Numbered from the stretch's first letter, positions 10,001 to 18,111 are shown. The stretch is 64,000 nt of DNA from Comamonadaceae bacterium CG12_big_fil_rev_8_21_14_0_65_59_15 (GCA_002786915.1 PCUV01000048.1:39697-103696); one strand, 5' to 3'. Made by a program: numbers and translations. The notes: a model not told the origin generated them from the letters alone.

Positions 10001-10074
10001 TTTCTAATGGGCGTGTTGGTTATTCGTCTCATTTTGGGCTGCTGAGGGTTCGTTTGGTTCGCACTGGTCAGTGA
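7036..10074 (+). CDS. Giant exported protein with C-terminal DUF1566 (Lcl_C) domain, AT-rich
   Basis: 1,012 residues. The N-terminus (basic start, hydrophobic SALSLMAALVFSV, then QAHAFG) is a Sec signal peptide cleaved near residue 52, so the protein is secreted or surface-bound. Residues about 55-400 are mostly helical and resemble no family I know. Residues about 400-800 read as beta-rich, Ig-like or sandwich segments with Thr/Val/Asn. The last about 190 residues form a DUF1566 domain: CTRDNVTGLIWEV, SDWRMPHVKELETIADFG, YWSG and the terminal RLVRTGQ. AAGGA at 7023-7027 is the ribosome binding site. Codon use from about 7200 to 8600 is far more AT-rich than in all neighbours, whereas the 3' third is normal, which suggests transfer or fusion. 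The gene stands alone before a second DUF1566 gene at 10365. Function unknown; adhesion or recognition is an inference. Confidence 0.8.
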   Translation: MFFCVFKRVIRVIRTTLAAAAFFSAQTLRSFAYSALSLMAALVFSVQAHAFGVRLEDPYVNFRKALTTETWAVEDYQRARNFNIATIATLNAMSANTTDFISDVDTWNKAFKFAIDVVDFGNKIKDVSTGQVINLQHQNVLKSAINKISTTNPVLFYEYVKLIKKAYPEASREMVINSITQAAWLAKLGQNNGLGDSGVGDVYDLLWYADGSGVNSATATSFYDFLKDKTHAPWLNALIFSDISKQVELRVLDVFENLGSRTVPWAYIGIESAKIINDFGSAAALGLNTTLSEQRWLALEFLKYYLLGFAGDRVAFERALGKPDTVTWTLKDAFVNFAAASDSYNNNIRESILPSSYISTVSQSELNGAYLVLLGYFENNQILSFKITISPQKIANRNLNAITTAAMQLSENVSYKVELDPYMAQQGCTITSAQTPVGKGLTFTTVGQLLNSSITHQIQVAAVGDVSFTQDIAVDCGLLRKSTQTHYFANTIIVPVDYFNLSAPPTVSATSSFLNRLTLTFNTPRIESLFIGMQAEILNAKHKNINYWVEEEVAPGQWENLGKFEFFDPMAPFYQTLTATVATVRKDDNFFISRVGGRIFRLGITVYNTDFPIEGSGNTLTWVSPPLTVNAADVVWDWAYNPVRITVDDVATSEWDSYQRSMLLTAGQAINICVGATNAQDWGSAYSVKLVTQTMTSPVVGQTLTAQNWDAATGCASFTPTTSGVYQLQALFADYLDNFNTRATAFITRFPHDYVQVLGQTVVTNVIPPVTPSPVVSKPLNDSGITTFSNDLQNFPNNAQNNLAIEPATHPRQDARYGRDAQAASGKLIKIGGGDAGFDFTKIANDGSVLPTSAVLGSGPQDWACTRDNVTGLIWEVKTTSGLRSLNHAYSWFNSDSLSNSGIVGTPSDYDFCFAKGRCDTEKFVQDVNAIGLCGASDWRMPHVKELETIADFGRFNPAIDPTYFPNTGSSSYWSGLPERQGYVWLVDFSNGRVGYSSHFGLLRVRLVRTGQ

Positions 10075-10364
10075 TTTAGAACTTGCGATATGTCCTCATC
10101 AACCAACCCAAGTTCGCTATATTGGCTACACCGCCTGATGCGTGATGCCCAGCGTTCAGCATTGTCCCCATCGACCATGATGGCATGCCTTAGCGCCTTC
10201 CTGCGCTCTCACAGGCCACTCATTGCCAGGGCACTTAAACCCTTGTGTGCAAGACGCGGCAGCCGCAATAGCTGCAAAAAATAATTCATGAAATTGGTAC
10301 CACTTGGTAGCCTGTCCCAGCGGACACCATTTATCAATGCTACAGAATTAAATTCGGAGTTTTT
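10075..10364. other. Intergenic region between the two DUF1566 genes
   Basis: 290 bp. A 64-codon open frame (10090-10284) exists but has no ribosome binding site and no recognisable similarity. I see no terminator, no reverse transcriptase or template repeat. The last 20 bases carry the ribosome binding site (GGAG) of the following gene. Confidence 0.4.
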
Positions 10365-13300
10365 ATGCTGAACCTTCGTCGTATCCTGTCTACGCTAACT
10401 ATCAGCTTGAGCCTGATCAGCCCTGTAGTACAAGCGGTCACTTGCGCGACCAACATGCTGCCCAGTAATCCAGACTCAGCTTATGCTGATAACAACGATG
10501 GCACGGTCACACACGTGCCGACCGGCCTGATATGGAAGCGCTGTAGCGAAGGTCAAGCATGGGTAGGTAACACCTGCACAGGCGTTGCCGTACTATATGG
10601 TGGTTGGGCGACTGCACTCACTCTGGCCAACACCAGCAGCTTTGCCGGGAGGTCAGATTGGCGTTTGCCCAACATCAAAGAATTGCGCAGTTTGGTTGAA
10701 GAGTGCCGACTCTCTCCTTCCATCAATGACACAGTTTTCCCCAATGCACCAAGTGACATAACTTGGTCGAGTTCATTAGATGGTACTAATTCATATGGAG
10801 AGTTGATCGTTCAGTTCAAAAACGGTAGCGTCCACAGCAGTTTTAACTTGCACAGCCCTGCAACTGCTCGGTTGGTGCGCGGTGGACAGTCTTTTGAAAA
10901 TTTGGGAGTTGTAGGCAACCTTGCGTCAGTCAAGTTCAGCGCTGAAAACCTGCCCGATCGCGCCTACCAAGTCGGCACCGCCAGCAAAACCTGGACTTTC
11001 AGCAACGGCAGCACGGCCATTACCGGCCTCAAGGCCGTGCCAGTTACCGGCAAAACCGATGCCGGGCTTGGCATCACCGCCACCGAAGTTGTGCTGGGCG
11101 ATATTGCCGCCAACGCCAGTTTTACCGTCACCCTGCCCATTGCTCCAGAGCACGCGGGCTTGCCCATTAAATCCAGCTATTGGAAGCTGGTGGACGGCAG
11201 CGGGGCTGCCGTCAAGATCAGCAACTCCAAAACCGGTGAGTTCTGGCTCAAACTGCGCACCAACCAGGCACCGGTTTTCTCGGCTCGGCAAGCTGCGGTG
11301 TTGGGAGCCAAGGTGGGCAGCACCGTGCAGATGACCCTGTTGGGCGAAGATGCCGATGGTGATGCGCTGACCTACAGCGTGATCTCTGGCGGCGGCAGCG
11401 TGGTTGGCAATGTGTGGAGCGGCAGCTTTGCCGACACCGGTGTCAATAACCTGCATGAGCTGGTGTTGGGCGTGTCGGACGGCATGGAGACCAGCCAAAA
11501 AACCATCAAGGCGGTGGTGTATGACGGCAGCGGCCTGACCGACTTTTTTGCCGACATTGCCCCCAGCACCAACCCCAACAGCCTGTATGCTGCGGCCCAC
11601 TTTTTGGTCGGCAAGGGCATTGTGCTGGGCTGCAAGGCCTTGGCCAGTGGCCAGCGCATTTTTTGCTATGGCGACAAGGTCAGCCAGGCCGAGGCGCTGA
11701 AAATGCTGCTGCTCGCCGCCAAAGAGCGCGGTCTGGTCACGCTTGATGCCCCCTATGCCTTTGCCAACAGCAACATGACGGTGCTGGATGTGGCCGGCGC
11801 CGGCTTGCTTGATTACGCCTGGTCAGCCACCTATGCCGTCACAGCCTTGCGGCTGGGCATGCTCAGTGATTTGGGCAACTGGGACCCAGCAGCACCTGTT
11901 ACGCGGCTTCAGTTGGCGCACTGGCTTAACCGGCTGCTGAACCTGAGTGTGCCAATCGCACTGCTGGAATCACACAGCTTGCTTGACACCTACACCCTGC
12001 AAGACGTAGCAGACTTTGCCAATGAGGTGGACTACGCCGATGCGCGCCGCGTGGCGTTTTACGGCTACATGGGCGCAATGGGTGGCACCTTTGCCCCCGC
12101 CACCGAGATGACGCGTGGCGACTTTGCTCTGGTGGCAGCGCGCCTGCTTCGCACCCCCAAGGTGACCGGACTGAAGCTTTCTGCCGCCGGGGCAGCGCTG
12201 ACGCAAACACCCCCCAGCCCAGCCAGCATGACGCACGGTCAAACGCTGTCGATTGAGGGTGTCAACGGTTTGAGTATTTCTGAAATATTAATGTCTGGCA
12301 CCCGCGTGCTGGAGGACTGGATTGAGCCTGTGCCCAATTACGTGCAAATCGGGGTGGCGTTGAGCGACGGGCGTAGTCTGGGTGCTGCGCGTTTTGTGAA
12401 AGACCTGGCGACCAGCCCCATTACCTTTGACACATCCGAACTGAATTTGCGCAGCAGCCAAACCGTAACCCTGATCGTGATGCTGATCAGCCAGGCGCCC
12501 ACCACGGCTGATATGGTGCGATCTGGGGTGGGCAGCATTTTGCTGGTGCCCGTGGTGGTGAACTTCCCCGACCGCGATGGCGACGGTGTGCGTGACGACC
12601 TGGACCCGTGGCCTGATACCGCGTTATTTAGCATAGATGCCAACGCCAACGGCATTCCAGACAACGTGGATGCCGCCTTTAACCTGACGGCACGCAGCGG
12701 TAGCGATATGGTCACCATCAATGGCACGCCAACGTTAATTGCCCAAGCGTTGGGGGCTGGTCAGTTCCAGGAGCTTGCAGCCGCAGTGGGTGGCACTGCC
12801 GCCGGGGGTGTGAGTGTGGGCGGCGTGGCCTATACACCGGGCGGCAGCCTGACGCTGGACTTTGCCCTGGGCTGGAACCTGTCTGGCAACGGCAGCGACA
12901 CGCCGATCGATGTGACAACCACGTTTGCCAATGCCACCCAGGTGACCAGTGTGTGGAAGTGGCTGCCCTCACCCCTGAGCAAATGGGGCTTTTACTCGCC
13001 TAACCTGACCGGTCAAGCGCTGACCGATTACCAGGCCAGCAAGGGCTATGCGGCGCTGACCAGCATTGGCGCGGGCGAAGGCTTTTGGGTGAATGCCAAG
13101 CAGCCCTTTACCGCCACGGTGACAGGTGGCTATGCCGTGACAGCAGCGCAGTTTGGCGCCAAGCTGGTGAGCGGCTGGAGTCTGGTCAGCCTGGGTGAGG
13201 AACCCCAGTCCCCCAGCCTGTTCAACAGCACGCTGGGTTACGATCTGACCAGCTTGTGGGCTTGGGACAACCCCTTGAGCCAATGGTATTTTTATGCCCC

Positions 13301-13418
13301 CACGCTGGCTAACAGCGGTGCCTTGGCGAATTACATCACCGGCAAGGGCTACCTGGACTTTACCCAGCAAGGCAAGGCGCTGGGCTGGGGCACGGGGTTC
13401 TGGGTGAATAAGCCGTAA
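10365..13418 (+). CDS. Giant multidomain exported protein: DUF1566, NBR1-like Ig, SLH-like and tandem C-terminal repeats
   Basis: 1,017 residues with a signal peptide (TLTISLSLISPVVQAVTCA, cleaved about residue 24). Domains in order: DUF1566 (about 28-175, ending TARLVRGGQ); an NBR1-type Ig-like domain (about 180-305, with ENLPDRAYQVGTASKTWTF and SSYWKLVDGSGAAV); a cadherin-like segment with DADGDALTYSV (about 320-385); SLH-like segments (about 388-610, starting LTDFFADIAPSTNPNSLYAA and including YMGAMGGTFAPATEMTRGDF); a calcium-loop stretch DRDGDGVRDDLDPWPD (about 740); and two tandem repeats of about 85 residues (about 826-915 and 929-1016), each with GW.L, a VWKW/LWAW core and a GFWVN end. 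Normal GC. The SLH-like part suggests envelope anchoring. Partner or ligand unknown. Confidence 0.82.
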   Translation: MLNLRRILSTLTISLSLISPVVQAVTCATNMLPSNPDSAYADNNDGTVTHVPTGLIWKRCSEGQAWVGNTCTGVAVLYGGWATALTLANTSSFAGRSDWRLPNIKELRSLVEECRLSPSINDTVFPNAPSDITWSSSLDGTNSYGELIVQFKNGSVHSSFNLHSPATARLVRGGQSFENLGVVGNLASVKFSAENLPDRAYQVGTASKTWTFSNGSTAITGLKAVPVTGKTDAGLGITATEVVLGDIAANASFTVTLPIAPEHAGLPIKSSYWKLVDGSGAAVKISNSKTGEFWLKLRTNQAPVFSARQAAVLGAKVGSTVQMTLLGEDADGDALTYSVISGGGSVVGNVWSGSFADTGVNNLHELVLGVSDGMETSQKTIKAVVYDGSGLTDFFADIAPSTNPNSLYAAAHFLVGKGIVLGCKALASGQRIFCYGDKVSQAEALKMLLLAAKERGLVTLDAPYAFANSNMTVLDVAGAGLLDYAWSATYAVTALRLGMLSDLGNWDPAAPVTRLQLAHWLNRLLNLSVPIALLESHSLLDTYTLQDVADFANEVDYADARRVAFYGYMGAMGGTFAPATEMTRGDFALVAARLLRTPKVTGLKLSAAGAALTQTPPSPASMTHGQTLSIEGVNGLSISEILMSGTRVLEDWIEPVPNYVQIGVALSDGRSLGAARFVKDLATSPITFDTSELNLRSSQTVTLIVMLISQAPTTADMVRSGVGSILLVPVVVNFPDRDGDGVRDDLDPWPDTALFSIDANANGIPDNVDAAFNLTARSGSDMVTINGTPTLIAQALGAGQFQELAAAVGGTAAGGVSVGGVAYTPGGSLTLDFALGWNLSGNGSDTPIDVTTTFANATQVTSVWKWLPSPLSKWGFYSPNLTGQALTDYQASKGYAALTSIGAGEGFWVNAKQPFTATVTGGYAVTAAQFGAKLVSGWSLVSLGEEPQSPSLFNSTLGYDLTSLWAWDNPLSQWYFYAPTLANSGALANYITGKGYLDFTQQGKALGWGTGFWVNKP

Positions 13419-13433
13419 GAATGCCGCTTTGCT

Positions 13434-13562
13434 GTGCAAAAACTGCCGATCGGTATTCTGAATTTTCTTGAAATCCGCGAGGATGACTGCTATTACGTTG
13501 ATAAAACTCGCCTGATTTTGCATTTGGCACAAGAGGTCAAGGCCTCAATGTCACTGACTTAA
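13434..13562 (+). pseudogene. N-terminal remnant of an AAA-ATPase-like/DUF1703 (PD-(D/E)XK) gene
   Basis: Reading from GTG at 13434 gives VQKLPIGILNFLEIREDDCY followed by YVDKTRLILHLAQE and a stop at 13560-13562. The pattern KLPIGI..F..IRE.D.YYVDKT is the hallmark N-terminus of the large AAA-ATPase-like/PDDEXK_9 family, whose members run to about 500 residues and continue into a P-loop (RPRRFGKS). Here everything after about 38 residues is missing. It lies directly behind the giant exported gene. Confidence 0.6.
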
Positions 13563-13819
13563 GCATAAACGGCGGCCATGATGAGCTATTCCAATGAGAC
13601 CCACTTCCAAGCTTTCAAGACAGCCGGATTCGCTAAAACTTAAAAAAAGCGTGAATTTCGGATGCACTACTCCCGAGTTCGACAGTTAAAACCGTAAGTC
13701 ATTGATGGTGCGCTGCAACCGCGCCACTACAAAAAGTCAACTGGGCGGGAAGGGTTGGTTTCTTGATCGTCAGTGCTTGTTTCTTGTGAACGTCAATACC
13801 GTGCAACCAATCACAAATT
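13563..13819. other. Gap between remnant ATPase gene and DUF2126 gene
   Basis: About 257 bp of mixed composition. I see no gene, no hairpin with a U-tract and no recognisable repeat; probably decayed sequence left by the deletion that truncated the upstream ATPase gene. Confidence 0.35.
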
Positions 13820-16800
13820 TCAGCCGCGCCGCAAATCCAGCGTAAACGGAAACTCCCTGCTGCCCGGCACGTCGATGGTCGCCGGTGGCACATGCATGAC
13901 ACCCGGTGTGTGGCCCATGGCCCGAAAGCGCGACAGGCGGCGACTCTCAGCCTCAAAAGCGTTCACCGGCAACTTGTCGTAGGCCATGCCACCGGGGTGT
14001 GACACGTGGTACTGGCAACCGCCCACAGAGCGTTTCACCCAGGTATCGACAATGTCAAACGTCAGTGGCGCGTGCACGCCAATGCTGGGGTGCAGGCTGC
14101 TGGGCGGGTTCCAGGCTTTGTAACGCACACCACCGACAAATTCACCCTGCACGCCGGTGGGCTGCAAGGCCATGGCATGGCCGTTGCAGGTGACCACGTA
14201 GCGGCTTTCATTCAGGCCGGTCACGCGCACTTCCATACGCTCCAGCGACGAATCCACATAGCGGGCGGTGCCACCGGGCGCGCCTTCTTCGCCCATCACG
14301 TGCCACGGCTCCAGCGCGTTGCGCAGGGTGAGTTCAATGCCAGCCGAGCAGACCGAGCCAATGAGCGGAAAGCGGAACTCCAGGTGCGGCGCAAACCAGC
14401 TGTCGTCAAAGGCAAAGCCTGCGCTGCGCATCTCGGCCAATACGTCTTCAAAGTCCATTTTGATAAAGGTCGGCAGCATGAAGCGGTCGTGCAGCGTGGT
14501 ACCCCAGCGGCTGGCGGGCGCGCGGTAGGGCGCTTTCCAGAAGCGTGCCACCAGCGCGCGAAGCAAGAGCTGTTGCACGCTGCTCATGTGCGGGTGTGGT
14601 GGCATCTCAAAGGCCCGCAACTCCAGCAACCCCAGGCGGCCCGTGGCCGAGTCGGGCGAATACATCTTGTCGATGGAGATTTCGCTGCGGTGCGTGTTAC
14701 CGGTCACGTCGATCAGGATGTTGCGCAGCGTGCGGTCCACCAGCCACGGCGGCATGTCCTGGCCATACAGGTCGCGGTTCTTGTGGATCTGCTCCAGCGC
14801 AATTTCCAGCTCATACAGCTGATCGTTGCGCGCTTCATCCACCCGGGGTGCCTGGCTGGTGGGGCCGACAAACATGCCGCTGAACAGATAGCTCAAACTG
14901 GGGTGGTTGTGCCAGTACAGCAGCAGGCTGGCCAGCAACTCGGGCCGACGCAAAAACGGGCTATCGGCGGGCGTGGCACCGCCCAACACAAAGTGGTTGC
15001 CACCACCGGTGCCGGTGTGGCGGCCGTCGGTCATGAATTTTTCGGCCGACAGGCGCGACTCGAACGCTGCGTTGTACAAAAACTCGGTGTTGCGCACCAG
15101 GTCTTTCCAGTGCGTGACCGGGTGGATGTTGACCTCGATCACCCCGGGGTCGGGCGTGACGCTGAGCAACTTCAGACGCGGGTCGCGCGGGGGCGGATAA
15201 CCTTCCACCACAATTTGCACGCCCAGTTCTTGCGCGCTGGCTTCCACGGCGGCCAGCAGGTCCAGGTAGTACTCCAGGCGCTCCAGCGGCGGCATAAAGA
15301 CGTAGATCACGCCGGACGACTGCCCCACGGCTTCGGCCGCCGGTCCATTGGCACGGCGCGGGTCGCGTACCTCGACGCACAACGCGGTGCGCGTCACCCA
15401 GTGTGCCGACTTGTTGTGTTGCGGCACGCGGGCAAAGTCAGCGGGTTCTTCTTGCAGCGCGTTCATGCCGTTGCCAGCAACTGCCGTTGCAGCGGTCACC
15501 GACTGAAATTTGCGCGGTGCTTCACCCGGCTGGCCAGCGCCAGCCAGATAGGGCGCACCAGGTGTCGCACCCGCACCCATGGCGGCGCTGCCAGCTGCAT
15601 AGCGCGCGCTCAGGCTGGCGTGCCCTGGCAAGTCACCGCGCAGGTTGAACGGGTCCTGTTCGATCATGTACGGAAAGTCGGCCTCACTCACCCAGGGCAG
15701 AGAATCCAGCGGCAGGCGCAGCCCCATGGGCGAGTCGCCCGGCATCAGGTACATGCGCTCATCGCGCAAAAACCACGGGCCGGTGGTCCACGCCGGGCCG
15801 TAGCTGTCGTCATAGCCCGCCACCTTCACGGGCAGCACATAACCCACGGGCGTATCGAGCTTTTGCTCAAACACGCGGCGCAGGCGCGCGCGCTCCATCT
15901 CGTCGTCCAGCTTGGAATCAAACGGATCCACGTTGGTGGGCAGGCGGCGCTCGCGCCACAGGTAGTACCAGGTGTCTTCAAAAGCGGTCTGGATGAATTT
16001 GCCTGTCACGCCCAGCTTGGTCGCCAACACGGCGGTAAAGGCTTTAGCGTCTGCGTGGGTGTAGTGCGTCGGCACGCGCTCGTCGGCAAACAGGTCGGGG
16101 TTGGTCCACACCGGTTGGCCGTCGGCACGCCAGTAGATGTTGAGCGCCCAGCGCGGCAGTTGCTCGCCGGGGTACCACTTGCCCTGGCCATAGTGCAAAA
16201 AGCCGCCTTGGCCGTATTCCTGACGCAATTTATGCACCAATTCGGTGGCATAACCACGTTTGGTCGGCCCCAGTGCATCGGTGTTCCATTCTGGTGCATC
16301 GCGGTTGTCAACAGCCACAAAAGTGGGCTCGCCGCCCATGGTCAGGCGCACGTCGCTGGCGTGCAGATCGGCGTCAACCGCATCGCCCAGCGCCATGATG
16401 GCGGCCCATTGTTCCTCGCTGTAAGGCAGGGTGACGCGGGGCGCCTCATAGACGCGCGTGACGGCCATGTAGTGGCTGAATTCCACCTTGCATTTATCCA
16501 CACCGCCCTCAATCGGTGCAGCGCCAGACGGTTGCGGTGTGCACGCCAGCGGGATATGGCCTTCACCGGCCAGCAGGCCCGATGTGGCATCCAGCCCGAC
16601 CCAGCCCGCACCGGGCAGATACACCTCGCACCAGGCATGCAGGTCGGTAAAGTCGTGGTCGGTGCCGCTGGGGCCGTCGAGCGATTTCACGTCGGGTTTG
16701 AGCTGAATCAGGTAGCCCGACACAAAGCGCGCGGCCAGACCGCAGTGGCGCAGCAGTTGCACCATCAGCCAGGCCGAGTCGCGGCACGAACCCGACCCCA

Positions 16801-17323
16801 GCGTCAGCGTTTCTTCGGGCGTTTGCACGCCTGGTTCCATGCGGATGGTGTAGTTGATGTCCTGGTGCACCATGGCGTTGAGGTCCACCAAAAAAATCAC
16901 GCTGCGGCGCTTGGTGCGGTCGATTTTGTCCAGATAGGCCTGCAGCTTGGGGGTGACCGGGTCGGCTTGCAGGTAGGGTGTTAGCTCTTGCTTGAGGTCG
17001 GTCGCGTAGTCAAACGGAAATTCCTCGGCCTCTGGCTCCAGGAAAAAGTCAAACGGGTTATAGACCGACATGTCCAGCACCACATCGACCGTTACCTTGA
17101 ATTCACGCGTTTTCTCGGGGAACACCAGGCGCGCCTGGTAATTGGCAAACGGGTCTTGCTGCCAGTTGATGAAGTGCCCCGCAGGCTCCACCTTAAGCGA
17201 GTAAGAAATGATCTTGCTGCGGCAATGCGGGGCAGGGCGCAGACGAATCACCTGCGGCCCCAGAGTGACCAGCTTGTCGTAACGGTAGTGGGTAACGTGG
17301 TTGATGGCGGCGTGGATGGTCAT
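13820..17323 (-). CDS. Transglutaminase-like protein with DUF2126 domain
   Basis: 1,167 residues, typical for this large family. The N-terminal bacterial transglutaminase domain (about 1-90, HVTHYRYDKLVTLGPQVIRL) is followed by a transglutaminase core: catalytic Cys in LGSGSCRDSAWLMVQLLR (about 179), His in DLHAWCEVYLPGAGWVGLD (about 228) and Asp a few residues later. From about residue 290 to the end runs DUF2126 (GGEPTFV; later circularly permuted-ATP-grasp-neighbour-type sequence). Such genes usually sit with a circularly permuted ATP-grasp and alpha-E protein, proposed to form a peptide ligase/protease system; none of those partners is in this window, so this copy is orphaned here. The start at 17323 (MTIHAAINHVTHYRYDKL) matches family starts; the frame extends to 17419 without similarity. 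Confidence 0.9.
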   Translation of the reverse strand: MTIHAAINHVTHYRYDKLVTLGPQVIRLRPAPHCRSKIISYSLKVEPAGHFINWQQDPFANYQARLVFPEKTREFKVTVDVVLDMSVYNPFDFFLEPEAEEFPFDYATDLKQELTPYLQADPVTPKLQAYLDKIDRTKRRSVIFLVDLNAMVHQDINYTIRMEPGVQTPEETLTLGSGSCRDSAWLMVQLLRHCGLAARFVSGYLIQLKPDVKSLDGPSGTDHDFTDLHAWCEVYLPGAGWVGLDATSGLLAGEGHIPLACTPQPSGAAPIEGGVDKCKVEFSHYMAVTRVYEAPRVTLPYSEEQWAAIMALGDAVDADLHASDVRLTMGGEPTFVAVDNRDAPEWNTDALGPTKRGYATELVHKLRQEYGQGGFLHYGQGKWYPGEQLPRWALNIYWRADGQPVWTNPDLFADERVPTHYTHADAKAFTAVLATKLGVTGKFIQTAFEDTWYYLWRERRLPTNVDPFDSKLDDEMERARLRRVFEQKLDTPVGYVLPVKVAGYDDSYGPAWTTGPWFLRDERMYLMPGDSPMGLRLPLDSLPWVSEADFPYMIEQDPFNLRGDLPGHASLSARYAAGSAAMGAGATPGAPYLAGAGQPGEAPRKFQSVTAATAVAGNGMNALQEEPADFARVPQHNKSAHWVTRTALCVEVRDPRRANGPAAEAVGQSSGVIYVFMPPLERLEYYLDLLAAVEASAQELGVQIVVEGYPPPRDPRLKLLSVTPDPGVIEVNIHPVTHWKDLVRNTEFLYNAAFESRLSAEKFMTDGRHTGTGGGNHFVLGGATPADSPFLRRPELLASLLLYWHNHPSLSYLFSGMFVGPTSQAPRVDEARNDQLYELEIALEQIHKNRDLYGQDMPPWLVDRTLRNILIDVTGNTHRSEISIDKMYSPDSATGRLGLLELRAFEMPPHPHMSSVQQLLLRALVARFWKAPYRAPASRWGTTLHDRFMLPTFIKMDFEDVLAEMRSAGFAFDDSWFAPHLEFRFPLIGSVCSAGIELTLRNALEPWHVMGEEGAPGGTARYVDSSLERMEVRVTGLNESRYVVTCNGHAMALQPTGVQGEFVGGVRYKAWNPPSSLHPSIGVHAPLTFDIVDTWVKRSVGGCQYHVSHPGGMAYDKLPVNAFEAESRRLSRFRAMGHTPGVMHVPPATIDVPGSREFPFTLDLRRG

Positions 17324-17415
17324 AAGGGTCTTGGTGCGGGAGATGAACCCAGGAGGGACTGTGACTGAACTAGCAATGTTGATGCCAGTGGCGCAAGCGT
17401 AGAAGTAAACCTGTT

Positions 17416-17820
17416 TCAAACGATCCAGTCTTCAAGTTTCAGCCCCGGCACATTGTCAAAGTGGCGGGTGTTGTGGGTGACCAGAATCAGTTTTTCGGCC
17501 AGGGCGTGGGCGGCGATCAATGTATCCATGTCGCCAATGGGTTTGCCTTGGATCTTGAGACCGTGCTTGAGCACGCCATACAGGTCTGCTGCCTCAACAC
17601 TCCATTCGACGCACGGCAGCCGTAAGAAAAAACCATCAATCAGGGGGCGTCTGCGGTCCTCTGGTGTCATACCCATTTGTCCATAGCGCAGTTCAGCGCG
17701 GGTGATGACCGAAATGACAATGGTGCGATGTTTGAGTGCTTCATTGACGCGCTCCTCCAACGCCGGCGACGATCGCCGCAAATAATAGCTGACGATGTTG
17801 GTATCGAGCATGTAGCGCAT
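17416..17820 (-). CDS. vapC: VapC-type PIN-domain ribonuclease toxin
   Basis: 134 residues from the ATG at 17820-17818 (MRYMLDTNIVSYYLRRSSPA). PIN-domain acidic residues are visible: D in MLDTN (5), E in VITRAELRYG (about 46), D in IGDMDTLIAAHAL (about 97) and the terminal THNTRHFDNVPGL block. VapC toxins are Mg-dependent endoribonucleases that cut tRNA or rRNA. The start overlaps the VapB stop by one base (TGATG), so the pair is translationally coupled; an alternative start 12 bases upstream (MGCVMRY) would overlap further. Confidence 0.92.
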   Translation of the reverse strand: MRYMLDTNIVSYYLRRSSPALEERVNEALKHRTIVISVITRAELRYGQMGMTPEDRRRPLIDGFFLRLPCVEWSVEAADLYGVLKHGLKIQGKPIGDMDTLIAAHALAEKLILVTHNTRHFDNVPGLKLEDWIV

Positions 17821-18074
17821 CACGCATCCCACCCTTCAAACGGGCTAGGTCGGGGAGCATCATCACGAGGCTGCAAAAACTCTTCTGATGGGGGGGTCGC
17901 CCGTAATTCGGCCAAAAATGCTTCCAGTTCGTCTTTTTTAGGCTTGGGTTGAATGGTGATGATGCCGTCGCTGGATTTACTGATCCAGACTTCATCGCTA
18001 TTGACCCGAAACGCTTTTGGCAAACGAATGGCCTGGCTATTGCCCGTGGAAAATACTTTGGCTGTGGCAATCAT
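17820..18074 (-). CDS. vapB: VapB-type antitoxin (AbrB fold)
   Basis: 84 residues. The N-terminus MIATAKVFSTGNSQAIRLPK is the classic VapB AbrB/MazE-like DNA-binding hairpin; the acidic C-terminal half (KKDELEAFLAELRATPPSEE) is the toxin-binding tail. It is the first gene of a two-gene operon with vapC. An imperfect inverted repeat at 18094-18111 just upstream is a candidate operator. Confidence 0.92.
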   Translation of the reverse strand: MIATAKVFSTGNSQAIRLPKAFRVNSDEVWISKSSDGIITIQPKPKKDELEAFLAELRATPPSEEFLQPRDDAPRPSPFEGWDA

Positions 18075-18093
18075 GGTAGACCTTGATGCGAAA

Positions 18094-18111
18094 GATATAT
18101 GAAAACGTATC
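18094..18111. promoter_or_regulatory. Candidate VapB operator (imperfect inverted repeat)
   Basis: GATATAT-GAAA-ACGTATC, 20 bp upstream of the vapB start; 5 of 7 positions are complementary between arms. VapB proteins usually bind such repeats with their toxin. No binding evidence can be had from sequence alone. Confidence 0.35.

Noticed and set aside
10090..10284. 64-codon open frame between the DUF1566 genes
   Set aside because: No ribosome binding site and no recognisable similarity; Arg/Ser-rich as random GC-rich sequence gives.
7036..13418. Diversity-generating retroelement around the DUF1566 domains
   Set aside because: DUF1566 domains can be targets of such elements, but no reverse transcriptase, accessory gene or template-like repeat of the variable end is visible in the window.
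14006..16984. A 992-codon open frame antisense to the DUF2126 gene
   Set aside because: It is the mirror of a GC-rich coding frame, has no family similarity and no ribosome binding site; the minus-strand protein has clear transglutaminase and DUF2126 motifs.
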